DNA of 64,000 bases, taken from positions 62,452 to 126,451 of the forward strand of contig NW_005199844.1 in NCBI RefSeq assembly GCF_000372725.1, read 5' to 3'. Positions within the stretch are counted from its first letter, which is position 1. The number at the start of each line of letters is the position of its first letter. Origin of the DNA: Emiliania huxleyi CCMP1516. Taxonomy: Eukaryota > Haptophyta > Isochrysidales > Noelaerhabdaceae. Position numbers and translations under genes: made by a program. This document shows positions 31,501 through 41,303 of this stretch, piece by piece. The notes under the pieces are model-generated. The model did not search any database and was not told the DNA's origin. It saw only the letters and a program-made list of their open reading frames with translations.

Positions 31501-31622
31501 GAAGCAAGGCTGGCAAGCTCTCGCGCGGCGGCGAGCTCCCGCCGTTGCGCGAAGATGCGAAGCTGGCTGAGGCAGAGGAGCGCGACGAGCGCGACGATGG
31601 CGCAGCAGGAGCCGGAGATCAT
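28523..31622 (-). CDS. CAP10-type O-glycosyltransferase (GT90/POGLUT family), at least seven exons
   Basis: Exon 1 (31622-31167) encodes a type II anchor (AIVALVALLCLSQLRIF) and a stem ending in CNDNGTMYCQRLQ. Intron 1 (30918-31166) is GC-AG. Exon 2 starts at 30917: VHKGSLYLTDYRAIFFDRHY and DLPDVDIVVAGNDEPRVPAF. Later blocks on the minus strand are SRGVMDLPWLDFAWYFPRKP (about 30370-30290), WEDKLEIAMHTGNVGSVHRK (about 30100-30040), KYLLNSASIGYANKFK joined across intron 29556-29630 (GT-AG) to SLLLCGSVVLYVREGMRHKE, and EYARAVAAAGRARMSALNEP. A GC-AG intron then leads to VRIDCEDDLWRHYALSQGWA (about 29182). The last exon ends HPRDREGWNTRWKKPDGSCC with stop at 28523. The CAP10 domain transfers glucose or xylose to protein Ser, usually in the ER, or to glycans. 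Introns carry tandem repeats. Exons in the middle are approximate. Confidence 0.8.
28630..29070. repeat. Low-complexity filler of the last GT90 introns
   Basis: This contains GGTGGTGGGGTGG runs with a G-run at 28729-28744, and (CTCTCGGCTG)n-type decamers at 29010-29065. It lies between the exons ending near 29075 and beginning near 28610 of the GT90 gene. Confidence 0.55.
29872..29945. repeat. Intronic tandem repeat (ATCTCTCCCC)n
   Basis: Six to seven copies of the 10-base unit CATCTCTCCC with slight variants (ATATCTCCCC). It lies in a GT90 intron. The same unit fills parts of introns at 49150-49195, 59460-59500 and the 79-bp array at 59815-60612. Confidence 0.7.
30100..30190. repeat. Intronic tandem repeat (CTCGATCTCGG)n
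   Basis: About eight imperfect copies of an 11-base unit lie between two GT90 exon blocks. Confidence 0.65.
30407..30535. repeat. Intronic minisatellite, about 30-base unit, four copies
   Basis: GGGAGGGTGGGCTCGGGTAC followed by CGTGGGGTAG repeats four times, with one copy reading GGGTGCCG. It lies inside the GT90 gene between the exon 2 region and the SRGVMDLPW block. Confidence 0.75.
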
Positions 31623-31849
31623 GGGGTCGCGTGATCGGGGCCGGTCCCAGGTCGGAGCACGGACCGATGGACCGACAGCAAACAGCGCGAACTCGACTGC
31701 CTGGAAAATGAAGAAAACCTGGTGCCCAAGTATCCGGGCCACGGCTACTACCTACCGACCTACGGCGTGCGGCCTAGAATCAGCACACGCACTTCTGCTT
31801 GCGAACACTCATCCAATGAATTATCGGCACGGTGGAGTGCTGGGGGGGG

Positions 31850-32130
31850 CGACAGGGAGGATGTGGCCTTGAGTTATGTGTGCGCCAACTCCAGGGTGTG
31901 TGGCAGCCCGCTGGCTGTGTGTCTTGTGAGCTTGTTTGTGTCTGTGTGTCGCTCTTGCGTGTCGTCATCATCTGTCCAGCGTCCACCCATACCGCGTTGG
32001 TGTCCAGTCCGAGCCTGGCTGTTCTTCACCTTACTACATACATACATACTGGTGTGTGTCGATCCCTGTGTGGTGGCGGCGTGCCGTCCTCCCATCCCTC
32101 CCGCGTGTGTGTTTTCTGCGCCTTGTCTGT
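31850..32130 (+). repeat. Composite dispersed repeat R3+R1, most complete R3 part
   Basis: A G-run and CCTTGAGTTATGTGTGCGCC, the CTTGTGAGCTTGTTTGTGTC block, CGTCGTCATCATCTG-type words, ATACCGCGTTGGTGTCCAGT and CATACATACATACTG, then GATCCCTGTGTGGTGGCGGC and the CCTCCCATCCCTCCC end. R3 and R1 adjoin here as they do at 9975-10165, so they are probably parts of one element. Confidence 0.7.
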
Positions 32131-32309
32131 CGTGTGAATCGTGCGTGTGCGAGAGCCTTTGGTTGCGAAATTCTTTCTTTCTTTTGGTGTGTGTCGTCGT
32201 GGTTTCGTTTCCTCAAGAAAACTCACTCAGTCACAGACCCGTGTTATGGCCCTGCGACCGCGCACCCCCCAGGGCTAGAGGGCTCTTTTGCCCGCAACCC
32301 GATGCCAAT

Positions 32310-32400
32310 CCGCAATCGTCCGGCCCGCTGGGTGCGCTTCTCAGCTCCCCGGCCCTGGGCGTGCGGTTACTGACTGCACTCCAAGTGCTCCAAGTTTAAC
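32310..32400 (+). repeat. Dispersed repeat R2, upstream of the metalloprotease
   Basis: CGGCCCGCTGGGTGCGCTTC, GCTCCCCGGCCCTG and ACTGCACTCCAAGTGCTCCA in the same order as in the inverted copy at 11698-11785. It ends right before the first recognisable metalloprotease exon. Confidence 0.65.
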
Positions 32401-32410
32401 CAGGAGAGTG

Positions 32411-34161
32411 TGCCCAGGCGGTGGCGACAGCTCTCGACACGTGGGCCATCAACCACAAGCGCATTCACTTCGAGGACGTCTCCGAGGCGTGCTGGGAGGA
32501 ATGGGAGGCGGCAGGGCGGCAGGGCGCCGCGTGTGGTAACGCCGAGCTCTTTCTGACCACCGACCGCCTGCACGAGGGAGGGCTTTTCGAGGAGAGGTAT
32601 GCCGCGATCGTGCAGAGGGGCAGAGCGGGCCATATGCCGACGGTGCTCACGTCGGGGACAACGCTGCAGCAGCGGAACGGCATTGGGCGGTCTGAGGTGG
32701 TGCTCAGCTCACAGCTATGCTGGTACCTGGACGCCGCCTTCTGCCACCGCTTCCACGCGAGCGACGGCGGCGAGTGGTCCGAGCTGACAACCATGCACGT
32801 TGTGGTGGTTTCAGTGTGCAGCCTGAGCAGCATCGTCCTCGGCTGCCTGTGCTGCCTGTGCCTGCTGCCTATCTGCACGGCCACGGCGTCGCGCCGAGAC
32901 GACGAGCCCCTCTCCCGGCCTCCAGTGGGTTCGACGCGCTGCGACGCGGCCCTCCGCGCCTTTGCGCGACTGCCACTCATCAGCCTTCTCGTCGCCATCT
33001 ACTGCCTCGCCGCGGCGCCCGTCTTTTACGTCTTTGTCTTTCTGCCCTGCTGGGACTGCTACGATTTTACAGCCACAGTCGCACACGAGGCGGGCCATAT
33101 CCTCGGCTTTGACCATCCCGACGAGTTCCCGCGCCTCAACTTGCGCGCCAAGGCGAGCGTGCATCTCGGGGCGCCCGAGACATGCCACAGGCCTCTCACA
33201 CCCGCAAACATCGAGCTCGAAGCGCCGCTGAAAGGTGCAGCCGGCTCCATCATGCTCTCAATGACACAGCACAGAGCGCGCACATGCCTGAGCGAGGACG
33301 ACCTCCAAGGCCTCAACTTTCTGTACCCATCATGCGACGACCCGCTCGGCCGCGGAAACGCGCTGCAGGCGCCGCGCCCGATACCCTTGCCTCTCCTTTC
33401 CACTCCCGTGACCTCCTTTCCGCGTCTTACCTGATGTGCAGGAGCCCCTCTGCCCGCCCGGCCGACCCGCGTCTGGCTACCTCCGCTTTTTCGTCTCTAC
33501 CGGCCTGCCCTTTGTCTCCCTCCTCCTGATCCTCTCCGCCTTGCAGTGCTGTGTCGTCGCCTACATGCGGCGGCGCTCGAGAAACGCGGCCAGCCGAGAG
33601 TGGAATGGACTGTGGAGCGAGGTGGCGGCTCTGCGCTCTTATTTCAGCTCCATCCCCCTGGGCATCTCCCTACACCAGCGACGCACCCCGCATGCCCACG
33701 GGGAGAGGGTCCGAGCAGACGAAAGAACCGACGATGGGGGCGACCTCGCCGCCCTCGAGATCGCACTCGCGCAGTCACGAATGTCTGCCGAAACCCCACC
33801 GAGGTGCAGCCGAGAGTCATCCTCGGAGATGGTTGCCCTCGAGCAGACGCGCATCGCGACGGCCGCGCGGCGGCGGGCGGAGGCATCGCCGCCGCGTACT
33901 CGGCCCGCGAGCGACTTGGAGCAGCCCGCACGGCAGGACGCAGCGGCCCGATTTTGTTCCGTTGAAGTAGCCGACGCCGAGACCGCGGCGCAATACCTCG
34001 GGGCGTTTGGGGGCGACACGGAGGTCGCCCTTGATCGACGTGCCCTCGACGCCTACTTGCCGCCTCCGACAGCAACCTTGGGGTTGGGCGGTGATGGACA
34101 GGCTGCGTCACCGCGCCCGCCGCCCTACCAAGAAGCGTCGCTGTACCCACGAGTCGATTGA
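32411..34161 (+). CDS. Matrixin-like (M10) membrane metalloprotease, 5' end missing
   Basis: The first visible exon begins after an acceptor-like CCCAG near 32410 and runs to 33368: TALDTWAINHKRIHFEDVSE and CGNAELFLTTD, as at the start of matrixin catalytic domains. Then come a TM stretch (VVVVSVCSLSSIVLGCLCCL) and a second one (LPLISLLVAIYCLAAAPVFY). The zinc-binding helix VAHEAGHILGFDH (HExxHxxGxxH) follows, then SIMLSMTQ in the Met-turn position and LSEDDLQGLNFLYP. Intron 33369-33441 is GC-AG, phase 0 (NALQ|EPLCPPG). Exon 2 (33442-34161) adds a TM helix (TGLPFVSLLLILSALQCCVV) and a Ser/Arg-rich tail ending in PPPYQEASLYP, which contains a PPxY word. No start codon is available (the frame opens at GTG); R2 lies immediately upstream, so the gene is either cut or has an unseen 5' exon. 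The TM pair inside the protease region is odd. Confidence 0.7.
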
Positions 34162-34334
34162 TGAGCTCCGCCGGAGGGAGGAATATCTAGACAGCGCGCC
34201 GAGGACGCACGTGCGTGCGGCCCTTTTTTGTGTATATCATGATGAGATGCAAGCGGTGGAAAGGTGAAAGTTGAAACGCGGGATCGCGCGAGACGGGGTC
34301 GCGTTTGTGGTTTGAAGCCGAGTTGACTTGTGAG

Positions 34335-34335
<1 letters not shown>

Positions 34336-34414
<79 letters not shown>
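34336..34414. repeat. (GT)n dinucleotide microsatellite
   Basis: About 39 GT units without interruption, 180 bases downstream of the metalloprotease stop. Confidence 0.95.
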
Positions 34415-34417
<3 letters not shown>

Positions 34418-34734
34418 CAGCCCCTTGGAGTGTGAAGTCGTCTGAAGAGACCCAGGACGCAGGGGCCGAGGGCTGGAACTTGGGCAGTTGGGCTGGAGCC
34501 GCAAAAAAGCAACTTTAAGGCAACTACGAACTAGGAGCAAGCGCGAGTCGTGTGAAAAGTGGGGTTAATATGTGTGGTCGAGCTCGAGAGCTCGAGCTGC
34601 GAGAAAAAGTTTCAGACACGTTTTCGCTAAAAGTAAAAAGACCGCGCTTGTGGTCGGCGGCCACACACACGCGACTGACTGACAACATAACGCGACACTG
34701 GGGGCACCCCGATTTACTACTATCACGCCGGCGA

Positions 34735-37700
34735 TCAGGGCGCCTCGGCCGCGCCCGCCGCCCCGCCGCGCGCAGCCTGTATGTGCCGCTTGGCCGCCGC
34801 GACGGCGTCCGAGATTGCCTTTTGGCGCTGCGCCTCCTCTGCGCCCTCGATGAGGGCAGCCGCCGCCTCGAGCCGCTCTGTCTCGACGCGCGCCTGCTCG
34901 CAGCGACGACTTTAGTGAGTTGCTGAGGAGGAAGGGCCCGACCGGTGGCCGATGAATGGGGCGGACGAGAGAGTCCGCCGGGAACGACTCCCACCGTTGT
35001 GATCTCAGTTCGTGTCACTTCGTGATCGACACGGCACGCGCCTCGCGCGCGACTGCGAGGGCCGCTTGCGCGGCGGGCACGCTCATCGCCTCCTCGCTCA
35101 CGTCCGTCGCGGCGAGCAGCGCCTCCCACGCCGACTGCGCCGCCGCTGCTGCCGACTCGTCCTCGGCTCGCCTCCGCTCCTCCGCCTGGTACCATACCCC
35201 CCAGAGTGGTCGAATCCAGTGTGGGTTCGGGTGCGGTGGGTGGTGTGGTAGCGGTGCGCCTGCGCCCGCTGGATGTCGAGCGAGATCTGCTCGAGATTGT
35301 CCATCGAGGTGTGGTAGTCTCGCCGCGCCGCGCGCACCGCCGCCTGCGCCGCCCCCACCGCCGCGCGCGCCTAGGAGCAGAAGCATGGCGCGCAGTATTT
35401 CTTCTTTGGGGGGGGTGCTGCCGCCAGAAACGCGCCTAGAAATAGAAACATAACGGCAGCAGGGCTGAGGGCCATCTCTGGGCTATACCTGGGCTCTATC
35501 TCGGCTCTATCTCGGCTCTATCTCGCGTCGTCGAGGGACTGCTCGGCGACGCCCACGTAGGTGAAGTACGGCACCTGGTACCATACCTCCAGAGTACCGA
35601 ACCCAGCGTGGGTTCAGTCCCGCGGGTGGTGCGGTGCGGCAGCACCAGCGATATGAAGACGTCGGAAAGGTCGCAAGCCATGCGAAGCGACTGCGCCTCC
35701 ATCGCCTCGACCGCCGCCAGCTCTGCCGGCGTCGGCGCCATCGGCGTTGCCGCCGTCGTCGCCTCCGAGGCCGCGGTGCCGCCGCTGCCGCTGCTGGCGG
35801 CGTCCTCGCCGCCCGCAGCCCGCGCCTCGGCCGCCGCCCGCGCCTCCGCCGCCCTCTGCTTGAGCAACTCGTACTTCTCGACTTGTGCGAGGTTGTCGCG
35901 GTGCTCGTGCTCGCGCAGCCGCGTGATCTCGAGCGCGGTCTGTGCCTGAGCGGGGGAGTGACTCACCCCCTCACCGGCTACTCTCCAACCATCTCCTTCC
36001 CTGAGCGGGGGAGTGACTCGCCCCCTCACCGGCTACTCCAACCATCTCCTTCCCTGAGCGGGGGAGTGACTCACCCCCTCACCGGCTACTCCAACCATCT
36101 CCTTCCCTGAGCGGGGGAGTGACTCACCCCCTCACCGGCTACTCCAACCATCTCCTTCCCTGAGCGGGGGAGTGACTCACCCCCTCACCGGCTACTCCAA
36201 CCATCTCCTTCCCTGAGCGGGGGAGTGGCTCACCCCCTCACCGGCTACTCCAACCATCTCCTTCCCTGAGCGGGGGAGTGACTCACCCCCTCACCGGCTA
36301 CTCCAACCATCTCCTCCCCTGAGCGGGGGAGTGACTCACCCCCTCACCGGCTACTCCAACCATCTCCTTCCCTGAGCGGGGGAGTGACTCACCCCCTCAC
36401 CGGCTACTCCAACCATCTCCTTCCCTGAGCGGGGGAGTGACTCACCCCCTCACCGGCTACTCCAACCATCTCCTTCCCTGAGCGGGGGAGTGACTCACCC
36501 CCTCACCGGCTACTCCAACCATCTCCTTCCCTGAGCGGGGGAGTGGCTCACCCCCTCACCGGCTACTCTCCAACCATCTCCTTCCCTGAGCGGGGGAGTG
36601 ACTCACCCCCTCACCGGCTACTCCAACCATCTCCTCCCGCGTGATCTCCTCTCCTCCGCGTGATCTCCGCCGCACTCTGCGCCTCCGCGGCGCCCAGCTC
36701 GCGCTTGGCCGCCTCGAGGTCGAGCTGGCGCGCGTTCATCGCGTCCCTCGCCGCGTTGATCGCGTCGATCGCCCCCTCCACCCGGTCGTCCAGCGGGCCC
36801 GCGTCCTCCTCCTCGCTGCTGCCCTCGCCGGCACGCCACTCAAACTCGGCACCCGCAGACGGACAGCTCGCCGCCGCCGCCGCCGCGTCCGCCTCGGCGG
36901 CGCGCCGCAGCGCCCCCGCAGCCTCCGCTTCTTCCGTGGCGAGAGAGTGGCTGGTCGCGCCTTGCACCAACCCCGGAGGCGACACCTCCCCCCCCTCCGC
37001 CCCCCCCGCCGCCGCAGCCGCCCCCCCCGCCGCCGCAGCCGCCTCCTCCGCCGCCGCAGCCGCCTCCTCCACCGCCGCAGCCGCCTCCTCCGCCGCCGCA
37101 GCCTCCGCCGCGGCAGCCGCCTCCGCCGCCTCCGCCCCGCCCGCCTCCGCCCCGCCCGCCTCCGCCTCAGCGAGCGCCGTCTCGTAGGCAGCGACCTCCG
37201 CCGCCAGCGCGGCCTTGATCGCCGCCTCCTCCTCCTCCACCACCCTCTCCGCCTCCGCTGCCGACGGCGACATCACCAGCCGCGGGATCGCGTCCGGCGA
37301 CGGCGGCGGGAGGGCCGCGGCGGCGTCGGCGCTGCTGCCGTCGCCGCCGTCGTCAGGGGCGAGGGGGCTGGGAGGCACTCTCGGGAGGGCGGCGGGGACG
37401 GCGGAGGAGGAGGCGGAGGCGGAGGAGGCGGCGGTGTTTGGCGGGGCGGCGGGTGTTGCGGCGGCGGAGGCGGCGGAGGGAAGGGCGGAGGTGCCCGGAC
37501 GGCTCGACCCGCTCCAGGTGACCTCGCCGCGGGAGGGGGTGTCAGGCCCCCCGCCAGCCTCCCCCTCCAGAGGCGAGGTCTCCTGGAGCGGGTCGCGCAG
37601 GCTGCGCGGCGCTGCAGCGCCGTCCGCAACAGACGCCTCGCCACCTCTGCCGCCATCGCCGCCACCTCTGCCGCCATCGCCGCCACCAGCGCCGCCCCCC

Positions 37701-38904
37701 CTGCCGTCACCGTCTCCTCCTCCGCCTCCCTCGCCCCAATCCGCACCGCCTCGCTCTCCGCCGCCCTCCGCCCCTGCCGCCGCCCCTGCGGCCGCCGCGC
37801 CGCCGCCCTCTGCGCCGTCCTCCTCGCCGCCACCGGCCGCCGCCGCGCCGTCGCGCGCAGAGCCGGCCGCGGCTGCGAGGTCGCCAAGCTTGTGCAGCTC
37901 GGCAAGCTTGTTCTGCACCTGAGAGGCGGACCAGGCGAGCCCGATCTGACCACGGTCTCGCTCCTCAGCGCACTGTCTCAGGAGCGTCTCTAGGAGCAGT
38001 CTCTCTCCTCGCCGGTACTCCTCGCCGGTACTCCTCGCCGGTCTATGGCCGAGGAGCGGTTGCAGTCACGTGTCGGAGGAGCTCGGCGAATCTCGGCTAT
38101 ATATCTCGGCTGTATCTCGGTCGCGTGTCTCGGCGCATCTCGGCGCATCTCGGCGCATCTCGGCGCATCTCGGCCCATCTCGCACGTGTCGGAGGAGCTC
38201 GGCGCGTCGATGCCTCGCCTCGCCGCCCCTCTCCTCCTTTGGCGGAGGCGTCTGCAAGGCGGTGAGCGCCTTTCCAAAGTAGACCTCCGCCGCCGGCGGG
38301 TTGGACATGCGCTCGTGCACCGCCGCGATGTTGTTGCAGCAGAGGATGTACCCCGACGACGCCGGCAGCAGGTACCTACCCCGGGCATGCGGCGTCATTG
38401 CGGCAAGTCTTGGCGTGCGGCGTCCACCGCAACCACTCTGCAGGACGACGGCGTCGCTGAGGAGGGGTGTATGCGGCGGGCTCCGGCGAGGGACAGGCCC
38501 TGGAGGCGCAGAGAGGGGGCGAGGCCCCTCCGCGTACGCGCGGGGGGCGGCGCCAGCCGCTGTGTGCGGCGGCGGCAGAAGGCGAGTCGGTGCGCGCGAC
38601 TGGTGCATCTACGGCGGAGGCACTTCTCGTTGATGGCGAGGGCCTGCTCGAAGCAGACGAGGGCCTCCTCGTACCGTGCGCCGTCGAAGTGGCCGATGCC
38701 CTCGTAAAACAGCGACGAAGCCACCTGCAGCGGGCGGGCTGGCGAGACTTGGGCCCGTGAGACGCAAGGTGCAGGCTGCGCGCGGCGGAGAGTGTGCAGC
38801 GCCTGCAGCGCCGCCGCCTGCGCCGCCTTGGCGCCGACGTGCGCTGAGAAGCCTTGGCCCGCTTTCTTTGGAGACGATCCGGCTGGCGCGGCCGCCTGGC
38901 GCAT
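34735..38904 (-). CDS. TPR plus coiled-coil protein, many exons
   Basis: The start is ATG 38904 (MRQAAAPAGSSPKKAGQGFS). A TPR unit follows (ASSLFYEGIGHFDGARYEEA, LVCFEQALAINE); the next exon holds a second (ILCCNNIAAVHERMSNPPAA, EVYFGKALTALQ). Further blocks are ETLLRQCAEERDRGQIGLAW, VQNKLAELHKLGDLAA, then a long Gly/Ala/Glu-rich stretch (37850-36950) and helices rich in Ala/Glu (VEGAIDAINAARDAMNARQL). After a minisatellite intron come AQTALEITRLREHEHRDNLA and CDLSDVFISL, joined by an intron to VPYFTYVGVAEQSLDD, then ARRDYHTSMDNLEQISLDIQ, joined to AEERRRAEDESAAAAAQSAW. The last exon is about 34893-34735 (ARVETERLEAAAALIEGAEE, stop at 34735). It looks like a scaffold with a BAR- or golgin-like coiled coil, but the family is not recognised. 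Introns 35186-35259 and 35575-35645 share one sequence. Confidence 0.6.
35186..35259 (-). repeat. Introner-like intron, copy A (74 nt, GC-AG)
   Basis: The sense strand starts GCGCACCGCTACCACACCAC and ends ATGGTACCAG. The core words ACCACACCACCCA, GAACCCACACTGGATTCGAC, ACTCTGG and GGTATGGTAC are shared with copies B and C in the same orientation. Removing it joins DIQRAQ to AEERRRAEDE in phase 0. Confidence 0.75.
35460..35527. repeat. Intronic tandem repeat (CTCGGCTCTAT)n
   Basis: About four to five copies of an 11-base unit (CTCTATCTCGG) lie in an intron of the TPR/coiled-coil gene, directly after the AEQSLDD exon. Confidence 0.6.
35575..35645 (-). repeat. Introner-like intron, copy B (71 nt, GT-AG)
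   Basis: The sense strand starts GTGCTGCCGCACCGCACCAC and ends GGAGGTATGGTACCAG. It shares the core of copies A and C. Removing it joins SDVFISL to VPYFTYVG in phase 0. Confidence 0.75.
35946..36640. repeat. 53-base minisatellite, about 13 copies, intronic
   Basis: The unit is CTGAGCGGGGGAGTGACTCA followed by CCCCCTCACCGGCTACTCCA and ACCATCTCCTTCC, with period 53 (for example copies begin at 36001 and 36054). A few copies differ by single bases or a 2-base insertion. On the sense (minus) strand each unit carries CCGGTGAGG, which looks like a splice donor, and CCCCCGCTCAGG, which looks like an acceptor. The array fills one intron of the TPR/coiled-coil gene. Confidence 0.95.
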
Positions 38905-39265
38905 CTTGCCTGTGGGCGGGCCTACTGCGTTTCGTTTTTTCTCACACCACGTGCCTCTGGACCTCCGTTCACGTGCACGAGCTTCTTGAGCCACCCACCC
39001 ACCCACCCACCTCACGGCCCGGCTGAGGCTTGGAACCACCCACCCACCCCACCCACCTCACGGCCCGGCTGAGGCTTGGAACCACCCACCCACCCCCAGC
39101 CCCACCCACCTCACGGCCCGGCTGATGAGGCGAGGAAACCCACCCCCACCGACCGACCCACCCCCACCACCCAACCAACCGTCCCGGCCACGGGAGACAC
39201 AAGCAAGGTAGCAAAGCACCCAGCCTCGCGCGCCTTATACAGCACAGCCTGACCCACAGCCGAGG

Positions 39266-39302
39266 GTTAGGGTTAGGGTTAGGGTTAGGGTTAGGGTTAG
39301 GG
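39266..39302 (+). repeat. Interstitial telomeric array (GGGTTA)6
   Basis: Six exact GGGTTA units. The 110 bases between this and the next array are ordinary sequence. Confidence 0.95.
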
Positions 39303-39414
39303 TCAGAGAGTTCAAGCCGTTGTGCAGCTCCTAAGAACGGGCCGCTTCGGGTCGGAATGGAGGAACCAGCGGTCCGTTGACGCGAGCTCTCGGTGAATGC
39401 TCCGAGAGTTCTTC

Positions 39415-39496
39415 GGGTTAGGGTTAGGGTTAGGGTTAGGGTTAGGGTTAGGGTTAGGGTTAGGGTTAGGGTTAGGGTTAGGGTTAGGGTTAGGGG
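39415..39496 (+). repeat. Interstitial telomeric array (GGGTTA)13
   Basis: About 13 exact GGGTTA units ending GGGTTAGGGGTAGC. The orientation is the same as that of the first array. Confidence 0.95.
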
Positions 39497-39799
39497 TAGC
39501 TTGTTGTCGTCGTGCCGATAAGACAGAGACACGGGCAGCGACCCAATCGACGCACCAGAGCATGGTTGGGCGTGTGAGCCGCCATCTTGGACTGTGAGGC
39601 GAGCATTTGCCACCACCCACCACCCACCCACCACCCACCCACCCACCCACTCACCATCCGGGGCCTACGAAGCGTTTACCCACCCACCCACTTTTTCAAG
39701 AACGGCGGTCCAGAGGCACGTGGTGTGAGAAAAAACGCAACGCTGCCGGCGCCCCTGGCAAAAGAATTCTGCGGCCACGAAAGATAATCAAGTACGAGC

Positions 39800-40319
39800 C
39801 GATAGACGCGGAGATGTACGCGATACTCGCATACTTACGCAAAATGGCGAGCGCGAGCGATGCGCAATCGCGGCGGTGCTTAGTACTATGTGACTGCAAA
39901 CCCGCGCTGCAGCAGATTGAGACAACCCCTGCCTAGACGAGTACAGCTAAAGAGTACCCGGGGCTCCCCATGCGGAGAGGGCCCGTGAACATCTTTAGCT
40001 TGTGAGCCAGGAAAAAAGGGTTGAGATTGAGAATGCGCACCGCAAAGGGATGCCAGAAGGCCTGAGGTGAGGGACTGGGAGAGAGGCGGGCTCCTGGAGG
40101 CGATTGCATACTATAAGATCGAAGCTAGAGGCGGTGGTCTTCATGTGGGTGCCAGCACACGTGGGAATAGCCTGCAACGCATACGCCGACGCGGTGGCGA
40201 CAGCATACCTCGGAAATAACGACACGGAGGACGCCTCGAAAGTGAAAATGACGCACTCAAAACCTGACTTTTTGAGCGCCAATCCTCCAATATATTTCCA
40301 ATACTTAGAGAGCCATTGA
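39800..40319 (+). pseudogene. Retroelement RNase H domain relic
   Basis: One frame gives MYAILAYLRKMASASDAQSR then RCLVLCDCKPALQQIETT before a stop. A second frame gives KLEAVVFMWVPAHVGIACNA then YADAVATAYLG. Together they fit an RNase H of a non-LTR retrotransposon: the Asp in LCDxKPALQ and the HVGxxxNxxAD motif. The frame change and stops show it is dead. No reverse transcriptase was found nearby. It adjoins the telomeric arrays. Confidence 0.7.
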
Positions 40320-41303
40320 CCAATCCCCCAATACCATACTTACATAGTTTGAAAACAATCTTTCTGTGCACTTCCTTAAGCTCGACACCCTCGACACCTC
40401 GACACCAGGGCTCAGGTAGTAGCATGGTAACGGGGCTAGTTACAAGCCCTTGAGCTCGTAGGTCGACCGAAGCTGGTAAACTAGCCTTGTTACTAGGGCG
40501 CAGCAAAATGGGGTTTTGAGAAACGCGGATAGCCTCTTCAAACCCATTCAAAGCAACAAAACACACACACGAACACGAATCAAACTCGGCGCATCTCGGC
40601 TCATCTCGGCTCATCTCGGCTCATATCGGCTCATCTCGGGCCATCTCGGCTCATCTCGGGCCGCGGCGGTAGCGATGGCGGCGATGGCGAGGGCGTTAAA
40701 GAAAAGATCTCGCCCTTAGGGGCCTAGAAATAAATAAATTAATAAAACGGACACCTCTCTACTGTGAGGTGGGTAAAAAGGAACAGGTCCCCGCCCTTGC
40801 GATCTTTGTGCAGGGTGCTTTGTGGGTGTGGTCGGCGACTAGCCGGGGTCGTCCTCCCGGTGGGGGACTAGCTAGCACTAGCCGTCTTCCACATGGTCCC
40901 TCGGGTCCCTGCTGCTCCTAATCTCTTCGTACATCCTCCTGCTGATCTCCGCAAAGTCCTGCTCCCTCCCTCGTCTCGCCCTGCGCGTCTGCAGAAAAAG
41001 TTTACATCAATCTATCTCACGGGGAAAAGAATGTACCTCCCTCTCACGGGAAAAAGAATTATTCAGGCGCGCCAGTCACGCGCGCCAGTCCCGTGCCCAG
41101 TGTCGAGAGAACTTGCTAAAAACCGTCTCTCCGCCCAAGGGTGGGCGACGGCAAGCACCACATGCCTCTCCCTTAATTTCCCTGTGTGGCGGCGGCAAAT
41201 GGGAAGGCGCCTTAATTTCCCTGCGTGCCGACCCCCCCAGAGGGGCTTCACCAGATGCTAGGGCTGCGCCCACCTCCCTCGCCTGGAAGCGACGTGCGCC
41301 TCC
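40320..41303. other. Non-coding tract with decamer repeat and partial R1
   Basis: It includes (CTCATCTCGG)n at about 40588-40660 and a diverged R1 piece at 41135-41220 (CGCCCAAGGGTGGGCGACGG, then CCCTGTGTGGCGGCGG). No gene was seen. Confidence 0.45.

Larger units (their letters stand above)
38925..39750. mobile_element. Inverted-repeat-bounded unit with telomere-type arrays
   Basis: A 29-base perfect inverted repeat, TTTTTTCTCACACCACGTGC followed by CTCTGGACC (left arm near 38936-38964, right arm near 39708-39736), with further CCGTT matches outside, bounds about 800 bases. Inside are CACC-rich tracts (two to three copies of a CTCACGGCCCGGCTGAGG unit and CCCACCCA runs) and two arrays of GGGTTA. 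No ORF is supported inside. It may be a non-autonomous element or a healed break with telomeric filler. Confidence 0.55.

Noticed and set aside
35946-36640. CRISPR-like regular array
   Set aside because: The spacing is constant and the units are identical throughout, with no variable spacers; it is a eukaryotic intronic minisatellite.
36641-37993. 450-codon plus-strand frame opposite the TPR/coiled-coil gene
   Set aside because: It is Arg-rich antisense of Ala/Glu/Gly-rich coding and has no domain.
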